Assembly (NCBI GenBank): GCA_023443515.1
Contig: JAEZUC010000094.1
Span: 10,550 to 74,549 of the forward strand
Length of the DNA: 64,000 bases
From: Bacillota bacterium
GTDB lineage: Bacteria; Bacillota; Clostridia; Acetivibrionales; DSM-1351
Reading direction: 5' to 3'
Shown: positions 19,201 to 29,267 of the stretch, one piece after another
Layout: each line of letters opens with the position of its first letter
How positions within the stretch are numbered: the stretch's first letter is position 1
Made by a program: the position numbers and the translations under genes
The notes under the pieces: generated by a model
Told to the model about the DNA's origin: nothing
Database searches by the model: none
The model's input: only the letters and a program-made list of their open reading frames with translations

Positions 19201-22200
19201 AACATAATGGTCTTTTTACCATTGTCAATCAACAGCAGGTTTACTCTGAAAAGTGGCCCGCTCTTTAAATTGAACGGTTTTATCAAATTCTGAATCTTTC
19301 CGTCTGAATCGTCTTCCTTAGTCTCGATATATGCAATTTCCGGCTCCATACACTCCCGAACTATCTGTACCGGAACCCCATCCGTTGCATCAAAGTATGT
19401 CCTTAGTATTTCATGTCTTTCTACCAGCTTTTTAATGGCCTGTTCAAAACGTTCCCTGTTAAACTCCCCTTCCAAATCCATTACAACAGGTATATTATAG
19501 GCAGTGCTTTCCCCTGTCACAGCTTCCATCAGATAAATTCTTCTCTGAGCAGGCGACAAACTGTAAGAACTGCTCTTTTCAACCGGTATAATGGGTTGGT
19601 ATTCACTGATATCAGTTCCGTTAATATAACCTGCCAGTTCTTTTATTGTTGGAGTTTTAAAAACCGCACTAAGAGGTATTTCCGCGCCCAACTCCTTGTA
19701 TATCCTGGACACTAGGATTGTAGCCTTTAATGAATGTCCCCCAAGTGCAAAGAAGTTATCATTAACTCCTGCCCTCTGGATATTCAAAACCTCCCGGTAA
19801 ATCCTCTGCAATGCCTTTTCCGTTTCATTTACAGCATCAACAAAGCTGTTGATGTTTAAGTCAGCCAGTACCGGACAGGGCAAAGCTTTTCTGTCTGTTT
19901 TGCCGTTTGGAGTCAAAGGCAACTCTTCAAGTACCATAATATATGCGGGTATCATGTATTGGGGAAGTTCATTTTCCAGATATTTTTTTAGCTCTGCTTC
20001 CGTTAAGTCCCTGTCAGCTGTTACATATGCACCAAGATATCTGTTTTCACTATCTTCACCCTTTACATCTACTACCGCTTCCCTAACTCCTGAATATTTA
20101 AGCAGCAGTTCTTCTATTTCGCCCAGCTCAATCCTGTAACCTCTCAGCTTGATCTGATGGTCGATTCTGCGTATATATTCTATATTACCGTCAGGAAGCC
20201 ACTTTACAAGATCTCCTGTTCTGTACATTTTTTTGCCTGGCATATATGGATTTTCTACAAACTTCTCCAAAGTCAGTTCAGGTCTGTTTATGTATCCTCT
20301 TGATAATCCGTCTCCGGAAATGCATAATTCCCCCGGAATACCTATGGGCTGAAGGTTACCGCTCTCACTGAAAATATAGACCTGTGTATTTGCTATGGGC
20401 TTTCCTATGTCAATTGTGCTTCTGTCTGTCAGTTCACGTATGGTAGACCATATTGTGGTTTCGGTGGGCCCATACATATTGTATATCCTTGCATTTGTAC
20501 ACTTCTTGACCTCTTCCAGCAAGGCTTGTGGAAAGGCTTCTCCTCCTACCATCAGCACCTGAGGCACTGACAGACTGGACCGTCCTCTGCTGTCACTCAA
20601 AAGCAGTTGCAGTCGAGATGGTGTCATTTGGAGCATTTCAATACTATTTTCTTTTATTATTTGGCTTAACAGCTTTGGATCCTTTTGCTGTTCTTCACTT
20701 GCTATTACTACCTTCATACCTATGCAGAGAGGCAGAATTGTTTCCAGTACAAATATATCAAAGGACATAGAGGTTAGGGCCAGAATTGATTTACCGCTGC
20801 TAAACTCAATTTTTTCAACCATACCTTCAATAAAGTTACATACTGCTTGGTGCTCAATCATTACCCCTTTAGGCTTTCCTGTAGAACCGGAGGTATATAT
20901 AACATAAGCCAGAGAATCCGGGCTGTTATTTATTGACAAGTTCTCACAATTACCTGTATACAGTCCGTCATCATCCAAATCAACTGAAATGCCGTAAAAA
21001 TCAACTGTTCCTTTTAGCCTTCCACTTGTCAATAAAACCTTTACCGAGCTGTCATTGAGCATATAATTTATGCGTTCCCCCGGGTATTCGGGATCTATAG
21101 GCAGATATGCCGCTCCGGCTTTGAGAATACCAAGTATCCCCACCAGCATATTGCAGGAGCGTTCCACCATGATACCAACTATATCACCCTTCATTACACC
21201 TTTTTCTAAAAGAGTCCCGGCAATACAATTAGCCAATGAATTTATCTGAGCATATGTATAAATTGTATTCCCCTGTATTATACATTGAGAATGTGGTAAA
21301 GCCTTTGCCTGAAGTTCAAAAAGAGTATCTATGGTAGCAGTTCTATCATATTGCCTTTCGGTAGCATTAAAGAGTGTTATTATTCTATTTTTCTCCTCCA
21401 GGGATAAGATTTCTATACCGTCAATACTCGTATCACTTTCTATCAATATGGCATTAATAATATTTTTATAATATACTGCAAAGCTTTCAATAGTTTGTTT
21501 TTCAAAAAGATCGGTGTTATATTCGGCTCTGATTTCTATACGGTTATCCTCTTCCCTGCAAAGCATACTAAGTTCAAACATACTGCTGCCCTCAGTCTCA
21601 GGCGGAATTTTATCGTATAATTGAAAAACAGTTGAAAAAACTGGACTTCTGCTCAAGTCACGCTCAGGATTCAATTTTGATATTATCAGGTCAAAGGGGT
21701 ATTTTATATTCCGGTATGCCTTCAGACACTTTTCACGTACACAGGTTATAAGGTCATCGAGTGAAGAAATATTTTCAAAATTTACACGGATTGATAAGGT
21801 GTTTATAAATACACCCATTATATTCTCCAACTCTTTGTTTTCCCTTCCTGTCACCGGTAAGCCTACAATTATGTCTTTATCTGCAGTAATCTTTTGCAGC
21901 AGTACAAAATAAGCGGACAATAAGGCCATATTCAGGGTTATATTATGCTTCCTTGCAAACTCTTTTAATTTGGCTGTTGTATTCTCGTCTATGCTAAATT
22001 TAATGAAACTGCCGTTGTAGGTTTGCATCTGCGGTCTTTTATAATCCACAGGAAGATTCAATACCGGAAGTGGTTTGCACAATTCCTGCATCCAGTAATT
22101 TTCCATCTCCACAAACTCCGGACTATCCTGCCATTCAAGCTGCTGTTTTACCCAGTCCGTATACCTAAAATTCAGCGGCTCCAGTTCCACAACCTTTCCC

Positions 22201-25200
22201 AGGATAATTCCCTCATACAATTTCATGAGTTCATAACTGAATATTCCCATGCTCCATCCGTCGGTAACAATATGATGTATATTGAGATAGAGGCAGTAGG
22301 AGGAATTACTCAGCTTGTAAACAATAACTCTCATGGGTGGCTTGGACAGATTAAAAGGTTTCTTATTTTCTTGGGCTATTAGCTCATTAAGTACGCTCTC
22401 CTTATGAGGCTCTCCTGTTAAATCCACCACTTCAGGTTCATATTCATAAACGGTCAGAATTCTCTGGTATGGCTCTCCGTTTTCTTCACCGAATACGGCC
22501 CTTAAGACCTCATGCCTTTGAATAAGCAGGTTAACGGCCTCTTTCAGTACATGAACGTTCAACTCCGTATTTATATATGATACCAGCGGTAGATTGTATA
22601 CTGTCATTTGAGGATCATAATTCTGTAAAAACCAAATTCTTTTTTGGATATTGGACAGTTCATAGAAAGTATGCTCCGGTTCAGTTTCCCTTACATCTTT
22701 CACAAACACTTCTTTTTCAAGTGCCTTATCCTCAAGGAATTCTGCAAGCCTTTGTACTGTCAAGTATTCAAACAGGTCACTTATCCTGATGCTTGCATTG
22801 AGCTTCTTATTAATTTCATTTGCAATTCTTAATGCAATTATGGAATCTCCACCCAGATTATACAGGTTTTCATATATATCAATCTCATCAAGGCCCAGCA
22901 CTTCTCCCCACACCGTTGCAATGCTTTTCTCCATGGAAGTATATTTCTGATTTTGCCTGCCTTTAGGAAGTACGATATTTCTCTTTTCGGGTTGTTGTAC
23001 TTGCTGCGATAGCTTTATATAAGGCCTCAAACTGTTTTTTATTTCTTGGGATAACTGTATATAGGCATTGTCCATGGCATATTCAGCCATAAATTCATAG
23101 TCCAGCTCTCCTATAACCACCCTTGGTAAACCGGCAGTCAAAGCCCTATCAAAAGCCTTTATGGCCTTTTCTTTTGAAATGAGCTTGAATATTCTTCTTC
23201 CATCAGACAGATTGTATTGGGAAGCCATGCCAACCTGATTCCATCCCGTCCAATTAATTGAAATTACCTTTCTCCCTGTTCTGTTTTTATATTCTGCGAA
23301 GGAATCCATAAAGGCATTTGCTGCTGAATATTCCCCCTGTCCATGTCCTCCTATGAACGAAGCTATTGAAGAAAACATAACAAAAAAGTCCAGTTTGTCG
23401 TGTTCAGTCAATCTGTCCAAAATCAGTGTCCCGTTTACTTTTGGAGCAATGACCCTTTTTATTGCCTCAGTATCCTTCTTGATTAGTATTCCTTCCTCAA
23501 ACACACCTGAGAGATTTATGACCCCGTTAATGCTTGCATAATGCTTGCGTACTTCATCAAATATTTGTCTCACCGAAGCCATATCTGACAAATCAGCACT
23601 GAAACATACTACTTTGCTACCCATGTCTTCCAACTCTTTTATTGATTTGATCCTGTCAATGATGTTATGATCTGTACCATTTATTCCATCATGGGTGTTT
23701 TTCAGTATATCGTCCCATAAACTGCGTTCAGGCAGAGGGGAGCGGTTAATCAGCACCAGGTTCACTCTTTTCTCTGCTGCCAGATATCTGCATATCTCCA
23801 GCCCGATTCCCCCTAAACCTCCGGCAACTATGTACACACCCTGCTCCCTGATTTGAATCTTATCTTCGCCGTTACTATACGGGGTTTGTCTTTGCAGGTT
23901 CTGAATATACCTTTGTCCGTTACGATATGAAACATTAAATAGAAACTTCTTTTGGGCCAACTCGGAAATGATTAAGTCTATATCCACAGCTTTGTCTATA
24001 TCAATACATCTGCACCTTATGTTGTCATATTCCTGACCGATTACTCTCCCCATTGCATATACTGAACCACTGAATGCATTTATTTTTTCCTGGGTTTCAA
24101 CTACTTGCGAAGCATTATCAGCTATAATTACCAATTCAAGGTCATTTTGTATACTCTCGGATATGACCCTTGTCAAACGGTGCAGATTGTAAACACCTCT
24201 TTCCATCGCCTCATCCAAGCCGTCTATATCCATATGGGTACCAAAATTCAAAGCAGATAAATATATAATCCGGTTAACAGTTCTGCCCTTTAACTCTGAA
24301 AATAACTTTCTAAAGTCATCTTCTTGTGTGCCTGTCATATACTTGCCATGGTATATCTGTCGGAAATCGTTGCCGAATTCAACCTCTGCAGTTTCCGTCC
24401 CGGCTGCTCTTAGTTTTTGTGCCAGTTCCTCACCCATGCCATATTCATCATTGAATATAATGGTAACACCTGTAAAACCAAAATTCTCACCTGTAAAAAA
24501 CTCCTGCTCCTGTATCTCCCATCCGGTTTTATAAAAAAGGTTCTCCGGTTTTTCCGCTTCAAGCCCCGTATTATGAACCTTTTTGACAGAATAGTCCTCT
24601 ATTTCCGCCAGTACTTTTCCATATTGATCCATAAGCGTTATGTTAAAGATAGCTATTTCATTATTTAAGGACATATTGTCTTTTCTTACTAAATGGCTGT
24701 AAAAACATCGGGGTAATGTTTCATATATCTTCAGGCTTTCATAGGACAGAGGCAGATACAGCCCTTCTCCCACACTCATGTTTGCGATATTAACTGCACA
24801 ATCCATAAGTGAAGGATACATGTGATACTTGCTCAGATCCTCTGAATATTCTTCTCCCAGTTCAAAACACGCCAAGGCCATTCCGTCCCCAGTGTACATT
24901 GCCTTTAGGGTATCCCATCTGGGCCCTAACCTGAGTATGCCCTCCCTGCTTCCCATATTTCCTATATCTATTACGTTAGGGCAGGCTTCTTTTATCTTTT
25001 CAAAGTCCAAACTTCGGGAGCTTGCATCTTCTTTGAAAATTCCCGCTACTACACCTGTGGAATGCTTCAGCCACTGTCCGTTTTCCTTCTGTTTACTTGC
25101 GATGGTATATTCAAGGGTATCTTCATCCCTTTTAATTATTGTATGTACTTCTTTTTCTTCATCAGGTTTTAATATAAGCGGATGTATAAATGTTACCTGC

Positions 25201-27362
25201 TGCATTTTTACAGGATGATTTTCGAAATGCTTTCTGCTTGCCTCCCTGATCATTTCCAGATAAGTAGTACCGGGAGCCACATAATTGCTGCCTATTTGAT
25301 GTTCATTGAGAACCCATTGCCTGTCCACTTTGAATGTAGTAGAGAATACATCCAAATCCACAGATTCAAGAATATGCTTGTCTATTAATGGATGCTTTGA
25401 ATTCTGGCTGTTTGAGCTATCCTGCTCTATCCAGCACCTTTTTTTCATAAAGGAGTACCCCGGGAGGCTGACTTTTGCATATGTTCCGCTTTTATAAAGC
25501 CTATTCCACTGCACATTGGCTCCATTTACATAAAGAGCGCAGATATTTAAAAGGGAAACCTTTTTTTGCTGACCTTCACTGTTTAAAGCCTCATTCAGAT
25601 ATGTTTCAGTTTGTAGGCTCATATCAGATATATCTTCTTGGGAATACTCGTTATTTCCTCGTGACTCCTTTTCTTTATCAACAATCTTGTGTTTACCGAA
25701 GTAAACCCCGTACTTTTCGGGATTTTCCAATCCACCCCAAGTAAGCTTTTGAATCTTTTCCGTGAGTTCATTTATACTTGTAATTACAAAAGCCAGTCTG
25801 AAATTGTAATGTCCCCGTCCTGTGTTTGCCGTGGAACAAAGACTCCCCAGACTGACTTCCCCCTCTCTGTTAAGGTATTTTTCATAATTTCCAAGCTGCT
25901 CCATCAAACCATTGATGTTTTGTGAGGATAATGTAAAAATGTGATAACTACAGCCCGGTGATTCCTCCGGAATGGATTTTATCCGGGGTGGTTCTTCTAA
26001 TACTAAATGACAGTTTGTCCCGCTTAATCCGAAAGAACTGATCCCACAACGCCTTGGTCCACCGTGATTTTCCCATTTTTCCAGTGAATCATTTATATAT
26101 ACAGGGGAATTTTCAAAATTTATTTTTTGGTTTGGTCTGTCAAAATGCAGACTAGGAAACAGTTCCTTGTGTTTCAGGGACAACACGGCTTTCAGAAGTC
26201 CTGCTATGCCTGCCGCACTGTCAAGATGGCCAATATTTGTTTTTACGGAACTCACGGCACAAAATTGTTTTTTGTTGGTATATTGGGCAAATGCCATTTC
26301 GATACCGTCTATTTCAACCGGGTCTCCTAGATTTGTCCCTGTTCCGTGGGCCTCTATATAGGATATTGTCTCAGGGTCTATTTTGGCATCCTTCCATGCT
26401 CTTATTATTACATCCGACTGAGCTTGAGCATTAGGCGCCGTAATTCCCATTGATGTTCCATCCTGATTGACCGCACTGCCTTTTATTATTGAATAAATGT
26501 TATCCCTGTCTTCAATTGCTTTTTTCAGAGGCTTCAGAACTATTGCTGCTACTCCCTCTCCGAAGCCTGTTCCGTCTGAGTATTCATCAAAGGATCTTGT
26601 TACACCGGATGATGACTCTATTCCAATACCGTTCTGAGGATTATTATCTACCGGCAATAAAATAAGTTTAACCCCACCCGCTATTGCTGTTTCACATTCT
26701 CCCTTTCTTAATGCCTGACATGCTAAATGAATAGCTACAAGGGTTGATGAACATGCTGTATCCACAAGCATACTTGGGCCTTTTAAATCCAGTAGATATG
26801 AAATCCTGCTGGCAACTATGGATTTTATGTTACCTGTTACGGAAAGGGAAGCCATTGAAGGGTCCATTAGCTGTACATACTTTCTATAATCCTCATTAAA
26901 ATCCCCGCAGTAGCCAACATAAACCCCCGTTCTCGAACTCCTTAACCTATCGCCTCCGTATCCGGAATCCTCTATTGCATTCCAGGCAGTCTGTAAAAAG
27001 AGTCTCTGGTTTGGGTCCATGAGTCCGGCTTCTTTAGGTGATATATTGAACAGACTACAGTCAAACTTGTCTATCTCATTTAAAAAAGCGCCATCATAAT
27101 ACGACGCTTCTTTCTCAGTTATTCCCATGTAACGAAGTATGGTGCCAGTATCCTGCTTTCTGCTTTGCGGAAACTTACCGATCAGATTATCACCGTTCCG
27201 CAGGCTGATATAGAATTCATTCATATTATCGCAGGAAGCAAATTTACCGGAGATTCCTATTATGGCCACATCTTGTGTTGATATTTCCTCAAAGCTGATA
27301 TTCTTAAGATTTGGCAAATTATCTATTTTTATATCTTTCAGCTTCATTGATTTATTTATCAT
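16275..27362 (-). CDS. P6: hybrid subunit KS-DH-KR-ACP-C-A(Gly)-PCP-C-A-PCP
   Basis: About 3695 residues. The KS (Cys near 205, DTACSSTL) is followed by a DH (about 690: HQIGSNYVAP, Ser where the family has Gly, and YPSLMD where HPxxxD is usual), a KR (GGLGGIG near 1184, Tyr in GEYSAAN) and an ACP (near 1507). The first NRPS module has C (HHIVTDG near 1700), A (near 2030-2520) and PCP (LGGHS near 2545). Its specificity residues read DILQMGMIWK, close to the Gly code. The second module has C (HHIICDG near 2730), A with code DIFHMGMIWK (substrate not assigned; the first four residues resemble hydroxyphenylglycine codes) and PCP (LGGNS near 3611). It ends in a helical docking tail (DDDIIKLLDGFESGD). 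The frame can start at a GTG (27371), but AGGTGA six bases before the ATG at 27362 supports the latter. Confidence 0.94.
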   Translation of the reverse strand: MINKSMKLKDIKIDNLPNLKNISFEEISTQDVAIIGISGKFASCDNMNEFYISLRNGDNLIGKFPQSRKQDTGTILRYMGITEKEASYYDGAFLNEIDKFDCSLFNISPKEAGLMDPNQRLFLQTAWNAIEDSGYGGDRLRSSRTGVYVGYCGDFNEDYRKYVQLMDPSMASLSVTGNIKSIVASRISYLLDLKGPSMLVDTACSSTLVAIHLACQALRKGECETAIAGGVKLILLPVDNNPQNGIGIESSSGVTRSFDEYSDGTGFGEGVAAIVLKPLKKAIEDRDNIYSIIKGSAVNQDGTSMGITAPNAQAQSDVIIRAWKDAKIDPETISYIEAHGTGTNLGDPVEIDGIEMAFAQYTNKKQFCAVSSVKTNIGHLDSAAGIAGLLKAVLSLKHKELFPSLHFDRPNQKINFENSPVYINDSLEKWENHGGPRRCGISSFGLSGTNCHLVLEEPPRIKSIPEESPGCSYHIFTLSSQNINGLMEQLGNYEKYLNREGEVSLGSLCSTANTGRGHYNFRLAFVITSINELTEKIQKLTWGGLENPEKYGVYFGKHKIVDKEKESRGNNEYSQEDISDMSLQTETYLNEALNSEGQQKKVSLLNICALYVNGANVQWNRLYKSGTYAKVSLPGYSFMKKRCWIEQDSSNSQNSKHPLIDKHILESVDLDVFSTTFKVDRQWVLNEHQIGSNYVAPGTTYLEMIREASRKHFENHPVKMQQVTFIHPLILKPDEEKEVHTIIKRDEDTLEYTIASKQKENGQWLKHSTGVVAGIFKEDASSRSLDFEKIKEACPNVIDIGNMGSREGILRLGPRWDTLKAMYTGDGMALACFELGEEYSEDLSKYHMYPSLMDCAVNIANMSVGEGLYLPLSYESLKIYETLPRCFYSHLVRKDNMSLNNEIAIFNITLMDQYGKVLAEIEDYSVKKVHNTGLEAEKPENLFYKTGWEIQEQEFFTGENFGFTGVTIIFNDEYGMGEELAQKLRAAGTETAEVEFGNDFRQIYHGKYMTGTQEDDFRKLFSELKGRTVNRIIYLSALNFGTHMDIDGLDEAMERGVYNLHRLTRVISESIQNDLELVIIADNASQVVETQEKINAFSGSVYAMGRVIGQEYDNIRCRCIDIDKAVDIDLIISELAQKKFLFNVSYRNGQRYIQNLQRQTPYSNGEDKIQIREQGVYIVAGGLGGIGLEICRYLAAEKRVNLVLINRSPLPERSLWDDILKNTHDGINGTDHNIIDRIKSIKELEDMGSKVVCFSADLSDMASVRQIFDEVRKHYASINGVINLSGVFEEGILIKKDTEAIKRVIAPKVNGTLILDRLTEHDKLDFFVMFSSIASFIGGHGQGEYSAANAFMDSFAEYKNRTGRKVISINWTGWNQVGMASQYNLSDGRRIFKLISKEKAIKAFDRALTAGLPRVVIGELDYEFMAEYAMDNAYIQLSQEIKNSLRPYIKLSQQVQQPEKRNIVLPKGRQNQKYTSMEKSIATVWGEVLGLDEIDIYENLYNLGGDSIIALRIANEINKKLNASIRISDLFEYLTVQRLAEFLEDKALEKEVFVKDVRETEPEHTFYELSNIQKRIWFLQNYDPQMTVYNLPLVSYINTELNVHVLKEAVNLLIQRHEVLRAVFGEENGEPYQRILTVYEYEPEVVDLTGEPHKESVLNELIAQENKKPFNLSKPPMRVIVYKLSNSSYCLYLNIHHIVTDGWSMGIFSYELMKLYEGIILGKVVELEPLNFRYTDWVKQQLEWQDSPEFVEMENYWMQELCKPLPVLNLPVDYKRPQMQTYNGSFIKFSIDENTTAKLKEFARKHNITLNMALLSAYFVLLQKITADKDIIVGLPVTGRENKELENIMGVFINTLSIRVNFENISSLDDLITCVREKCLKAYRNIKYPFDLIISKLNPERDLSRSPVFSTVFQLYDKIPPETEGSSMFELSMLCREEDNRIEIRAEYNTDLFEKQTIESFAVYYKNIINAILIESDTSIDGIEILSLEEKNRIITLFNATERQYDRTATIDTLFELQAKALPHSQCIIQGNTIYTYAQINSLANCIAGTLLEKGVMKGDIVGIMVERSCNMLVGILGILKAGAAYLPIDPEYPGERINYMLNDSSVKVLLTSGRLKGTVDFYGISVDLDDDGLYTGNCENLSINNSPDSLAYVIYTSGSTGKPKGVMIEHQAVCNFIEGMVEKIEFSSGKSILALTSMSFDIFVLETILPLCIGMKVVIASEEQQKDPKLLSQIIKENSIEMLQMTPSRLQLLLSDSRGRSSLSVPQVLMVGGEAFPQALLEEVKKCTNARIYNMYGPTETTIWSTIRELTDRSTIDIGKPIANTQVYIFSESGNLQPIGIPGELCISGDGLSRGYINRPELTLEKFVENPYMPGKKMYRTGDLVKWLPDGNIEYIRRIDHQIKLRGYRIELGEIEELLLKYSGVREAVVDVKGEDSENRYLGAYVTADRDLTEAELKKYLENELPQYMIPAYIMVLEELPLTPNGKTDRKALPCPVLADLNINSFVDAVNETEKALQRIYREVLNIQRAGVNDNFFALGGHSLKATILVSRIYKELGAEIPLSAVFKTPTIKELAGYINGTDISEYQPIIPVEKSSSYSLSPAQRRIYLMEAVTGESTAYNIPVVMDLEGEFNRERFEQAIKKLVERHEILRTYFDATDGVPVQIVRECMEPEIAYIETKEDDSDGKIQNLIKPFNLKSGPLFRVNLLLIDNGKKTIMFDIHHIICDGMSLGILTRDFIELYRGKELEELTVQYRDYVSWKSSLYGSERYKQQENYWIGMFSGDIPVLNMPADYTRPTVQSYEGDTVYFELNEAVSKKLHEVETSEKTTTSMTLLAVFNVLLYKYTGQEDIIVGMPVAGRGNADLENMLGVFINTLAMRNRPEGTKTFHNFLQEVRHNALNAYENQDYQFEELVDKLNVPRDLSRSPLFDVMFIMQNTSLPEIEEEGLRFKSREFDSKSSKFDLTLESVEKENTLHFRLEYCTKIFMRETVERMSLHFLNILEQVLNNPDITLSDIDIITKEEKEKIEGVFNATDVDFGDSGKLTVHELFERQAEFRPDSIAVMCEGTGITYNELNEKANKLARLLQNEGIKREEPVGIMVHKSIEMIIGMLGILKAGGAYVPVDPDYPADRIHYMLKHSQTRFLIIDQSSFEKTEMINTEENSLEVVINLSEGAGKAAGLIKYTAEDIKNLSPYNLTNKTNPENLMYIIYTSGSTGLPKGVGVSHANAVNYLNWSIENINLSPKDVMALVTSMSFDISVFEIFGSLLSGACLCIVPDSRMKDGSLFMEYIDAGKVTIWHSVPALMIQLLTAVKSRKTLGNQELFSRIRCIMIGGEAWTYELAKDIRGYFHHARLVNMYGPTEATIWVTSYDVGDNPGNSTVIPIGKPISNNKVLILDACKKMCPIGIPGDIYISGLNVTRGYYKDEEKTREVFTPYGEKGSIIYRTGDVGKYLSDGTIEYLGRKDGMIKVRGYRIEIGEIENVLLQNEEIIQVAVVAKKSGETSKLICYYTAPREHTYEELRACLEKKLPDYMIPAQFIWLEKMILTPNGKIDRKSLTALDIGEPFQRNENYAMPESEVERFLAGIWSQLLDMKKLGTKDNFFSLGGNSLLVNQMHSMIDEKYPGKIKVIDIFKYPTISKLADFMEDSEQKKHENITVPTSDDVDDDIIKLLDGFESGDILIDEVLSKLDDM

Positions 27363-27386
27363 TTCATTCACCTAAGTATTATTTTT

Positions 27387-29243
27387 TCAATCATTATTTA
27401 TAGCCAAACTCAGATACCTTCCATCTTCACATACCATAAGCTTTTTGCTGACAAATTCATTGAGGATTTCACACAAGCCGGTTTCATTAAGTCTGGAACT
27501 GAACCTCTCCAAAATCTTTTCATAAGAACATATGCTGTCACATAAAATATAAACCTCACTGTAGAGATCGGTATAAATATATCTTCTTTCCACGTTGTCC
27601 GATTCATTGAAGTCAAGCGGACGGCTGTCAATTATTTCTATACCTTCATTGCATGTATTGTATTTACAAGCTATTCTATTATTGTTGTTTACACTTTTCC
27701 AATAATTTACCAAACTAATAAGTGAAGTATGATATTCCTCATCCCATTCTGAGAAGCTGTCGCATTTGTAGTCGAAGGTAAACACTATATTCTCCAGGTT
27801 AATTTTGTCAACGGGGTATATATATTTGTAAAATGAGCTGGGTCTTACTTCACTTATACCGTATTTTTCAGGACAGCGGAAATACAGACTATGTCTTTCC
27901 AAATCAACAGTAGTTAATCCCGGAGGTGGCTGCAGGTGGGTGATCAAAGGAATAAGCTCCAACATCTGATTATAATAAGAGCCCTTCTCACCGGGGATTT
28001 TGTATATTATATTCCATCTTACCTCCATATCCAATTCAGCACAGAATTTTAAAAGCTGAATATTTTGGAGCGAAGTAACACCTTTATTCATTAATTTGAG
28101 TAAATCTGTACTTAGGTTTTCTATTCCCGGCTGTACTGCATTAACTCCTATTTGTTTTAATAGTTTGAGTTGGCTTTTACTTGTATTTGCTTTAATTTCA
28201 AAGAACAAATCAAAATGCTGATTCATATCCAGCAATTTAGGAATAAGAGTTTTGTAATAGTTCATGTCCAGAATACTATCTACAAAGAAGAAAGAATTGG
28301 TGTTGTATTTTTGCGACATATACTTAAGTTCATTGATAACTTTATCGGGTGATTTTGATTTATATTTATAAGCTCCGAAAGTATCACTGCAAAATGTGCA
28401 TTGATTTTTGTTTCCCCACCAGCATCCTCTTGAAGCCTCGGCAAGGATAATATTTTCGAATTTTCCGTCAAACCCGTATTGCTCAAGCTGTCTATAGTAA
28501 TCGGTAAAATCAGGAGTGGGGATATCGTCCATAGCTACACTAGTCGGGAGATCATCGCTTAAAAATACTTCATTACCCTTTCTATATGAAACTCCGGGAA
28601 GTTTTTCATAGCAATTTCCTTTGTCTATATTCAGAGCAAGTCTCGGGAACACCTCTTCTCCCTCACCATCAATTATATAGTCTATCCAATCAAAATCCTG
28701 AATCATCTGTTTTCCCTGTATACCCCTGACATTTGCCCCGCCAAAAATTATTTTTATTTCAGGATTAATTTCTTTAATCTTCTTTGATAGCAATAATGAT
28801 GAAATCTGTCCAAACATCCTGCATGTAAACCCTACGATATAATAATCGTTCCATGGGATATCGTTAATACATTCCTCTATATATTGAGGAATAAAATTTA
28901 AGATTTCATCCAGTTCTGTTTTCCTTTTCCTCATAGTTGCGCCTGCTTCTGTATATCCTGACTCAAGAATCAAAAATTTAGAAAAGTCTGAGAAATCGCT
29001 TTTTAGTTCGCCGGTACCGTATTTACCAAAAAGGTACTGGGAAAAAATCCATTCCCCTATGTAATATGTGTTGTTTAAATAGTTATAAATACTTAAATCC
29101 ATATCTTTTGCCAATTTTAAATTGAGATAGAAGACATCACAACCAAAGCCTGCGCCTTGGATTGCGCTTTTTAAAATACTCAGGGCCAAAGACCCTGTTC
29201 TTATGTCATTCCATGGCGTAACCACAAGAGCAATTTTTTTCAA
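27387..29243 (-). CDS. B12-binding radical SAM enzyme of the RiPP-maturation protein 1 type
   Basis: A 618-residue protein. The N-terminal part (about 100-210) has a cobalamin-binding-like Rossmann pattern with IIFGGANVRG and IDGEGEE. The radical SAM core carries the cluster cysteines Cys274, Cys282 and Cys285 in a C-x7-C-x2-C arrangement (SRGCWWGNKNQCTFCSD), which I recognise from the 'RiPP maturation radical SAM protein 1' family rather than the usual C-x3-C-x2-C. That family normally sits beside small precursor peptides. Here no precursor gene is seen and both neighbours are assembly-line genes, so it probably tailors a carrier-bound chain or amino acid (for example C-methylation); the reaction is not predictable. 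The start is TTG, with AGAGGTGAG upstream. Confidence 0.85.
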   Translation of the reverse strand: MKKIALVVTPWNDIRTGSLALSILKSAIQGAGFGCDVFYLNLKLAKDMDLSIYNYLNNTYYIGEWIFSQYLFGKYGTGELKSDFSDFSKFLILESGYTEAGATMRKRKTELDEILNFIPQYIEECINDIPWNDYYIVGFTCRMFGQISSLLLSKKIKEINPEIKIIFGGANVRGIQGKQMIQDFDWIDYIIDGEGEEVFPRLALNIDKGNCYEKLPGVSYRKGNEVFLSDDLPTSVAMDDIPTPDFTDYYRQLEQYGFDGKFENIILAEASRGCWWGNKNQCTFCSDTFGAYKYKSKSPDKVINELKYMSQKYNTNSFFFVDSILDMNYYKTLIPKLLDMNQHFDLFFEIKANTSKSQLKLLKQIGVNAVQPGIENLSTDLLKLMNKGVTSLQNIQLLKFCAELDMEVRWNIIYKIPGEKGSYYNQMLELIPLITHLQPPPGLTTVDLERHSLYFRCPEKYGISEVRPSSFYKYIYPVDKINLENIVFTFDYKCDSFSEWDEEYHTSLISLVNYWKSVNNNNRIACKYNTCNEGIEIIDSRPLDFNESDNVERRYIYTDLYSEVYILCDSICSYEKILERFSSRLNETGLCEILNEFVSKKLMVCEDGRYLSLAINND

Positions 29244-29267
29244 AGTAACTCACCTCTCAGAAATTGT

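Noticed and set aside
27363..27386. Possible RiPP precursor gene next to the radical SAM enzyme
   Set aside because: The gaps on either side (27363-27386 and 29244-29267) are too short for a peptide gene, and no short frame with a ribosome site and leader/core pattern is visible in the other cluster gaps.
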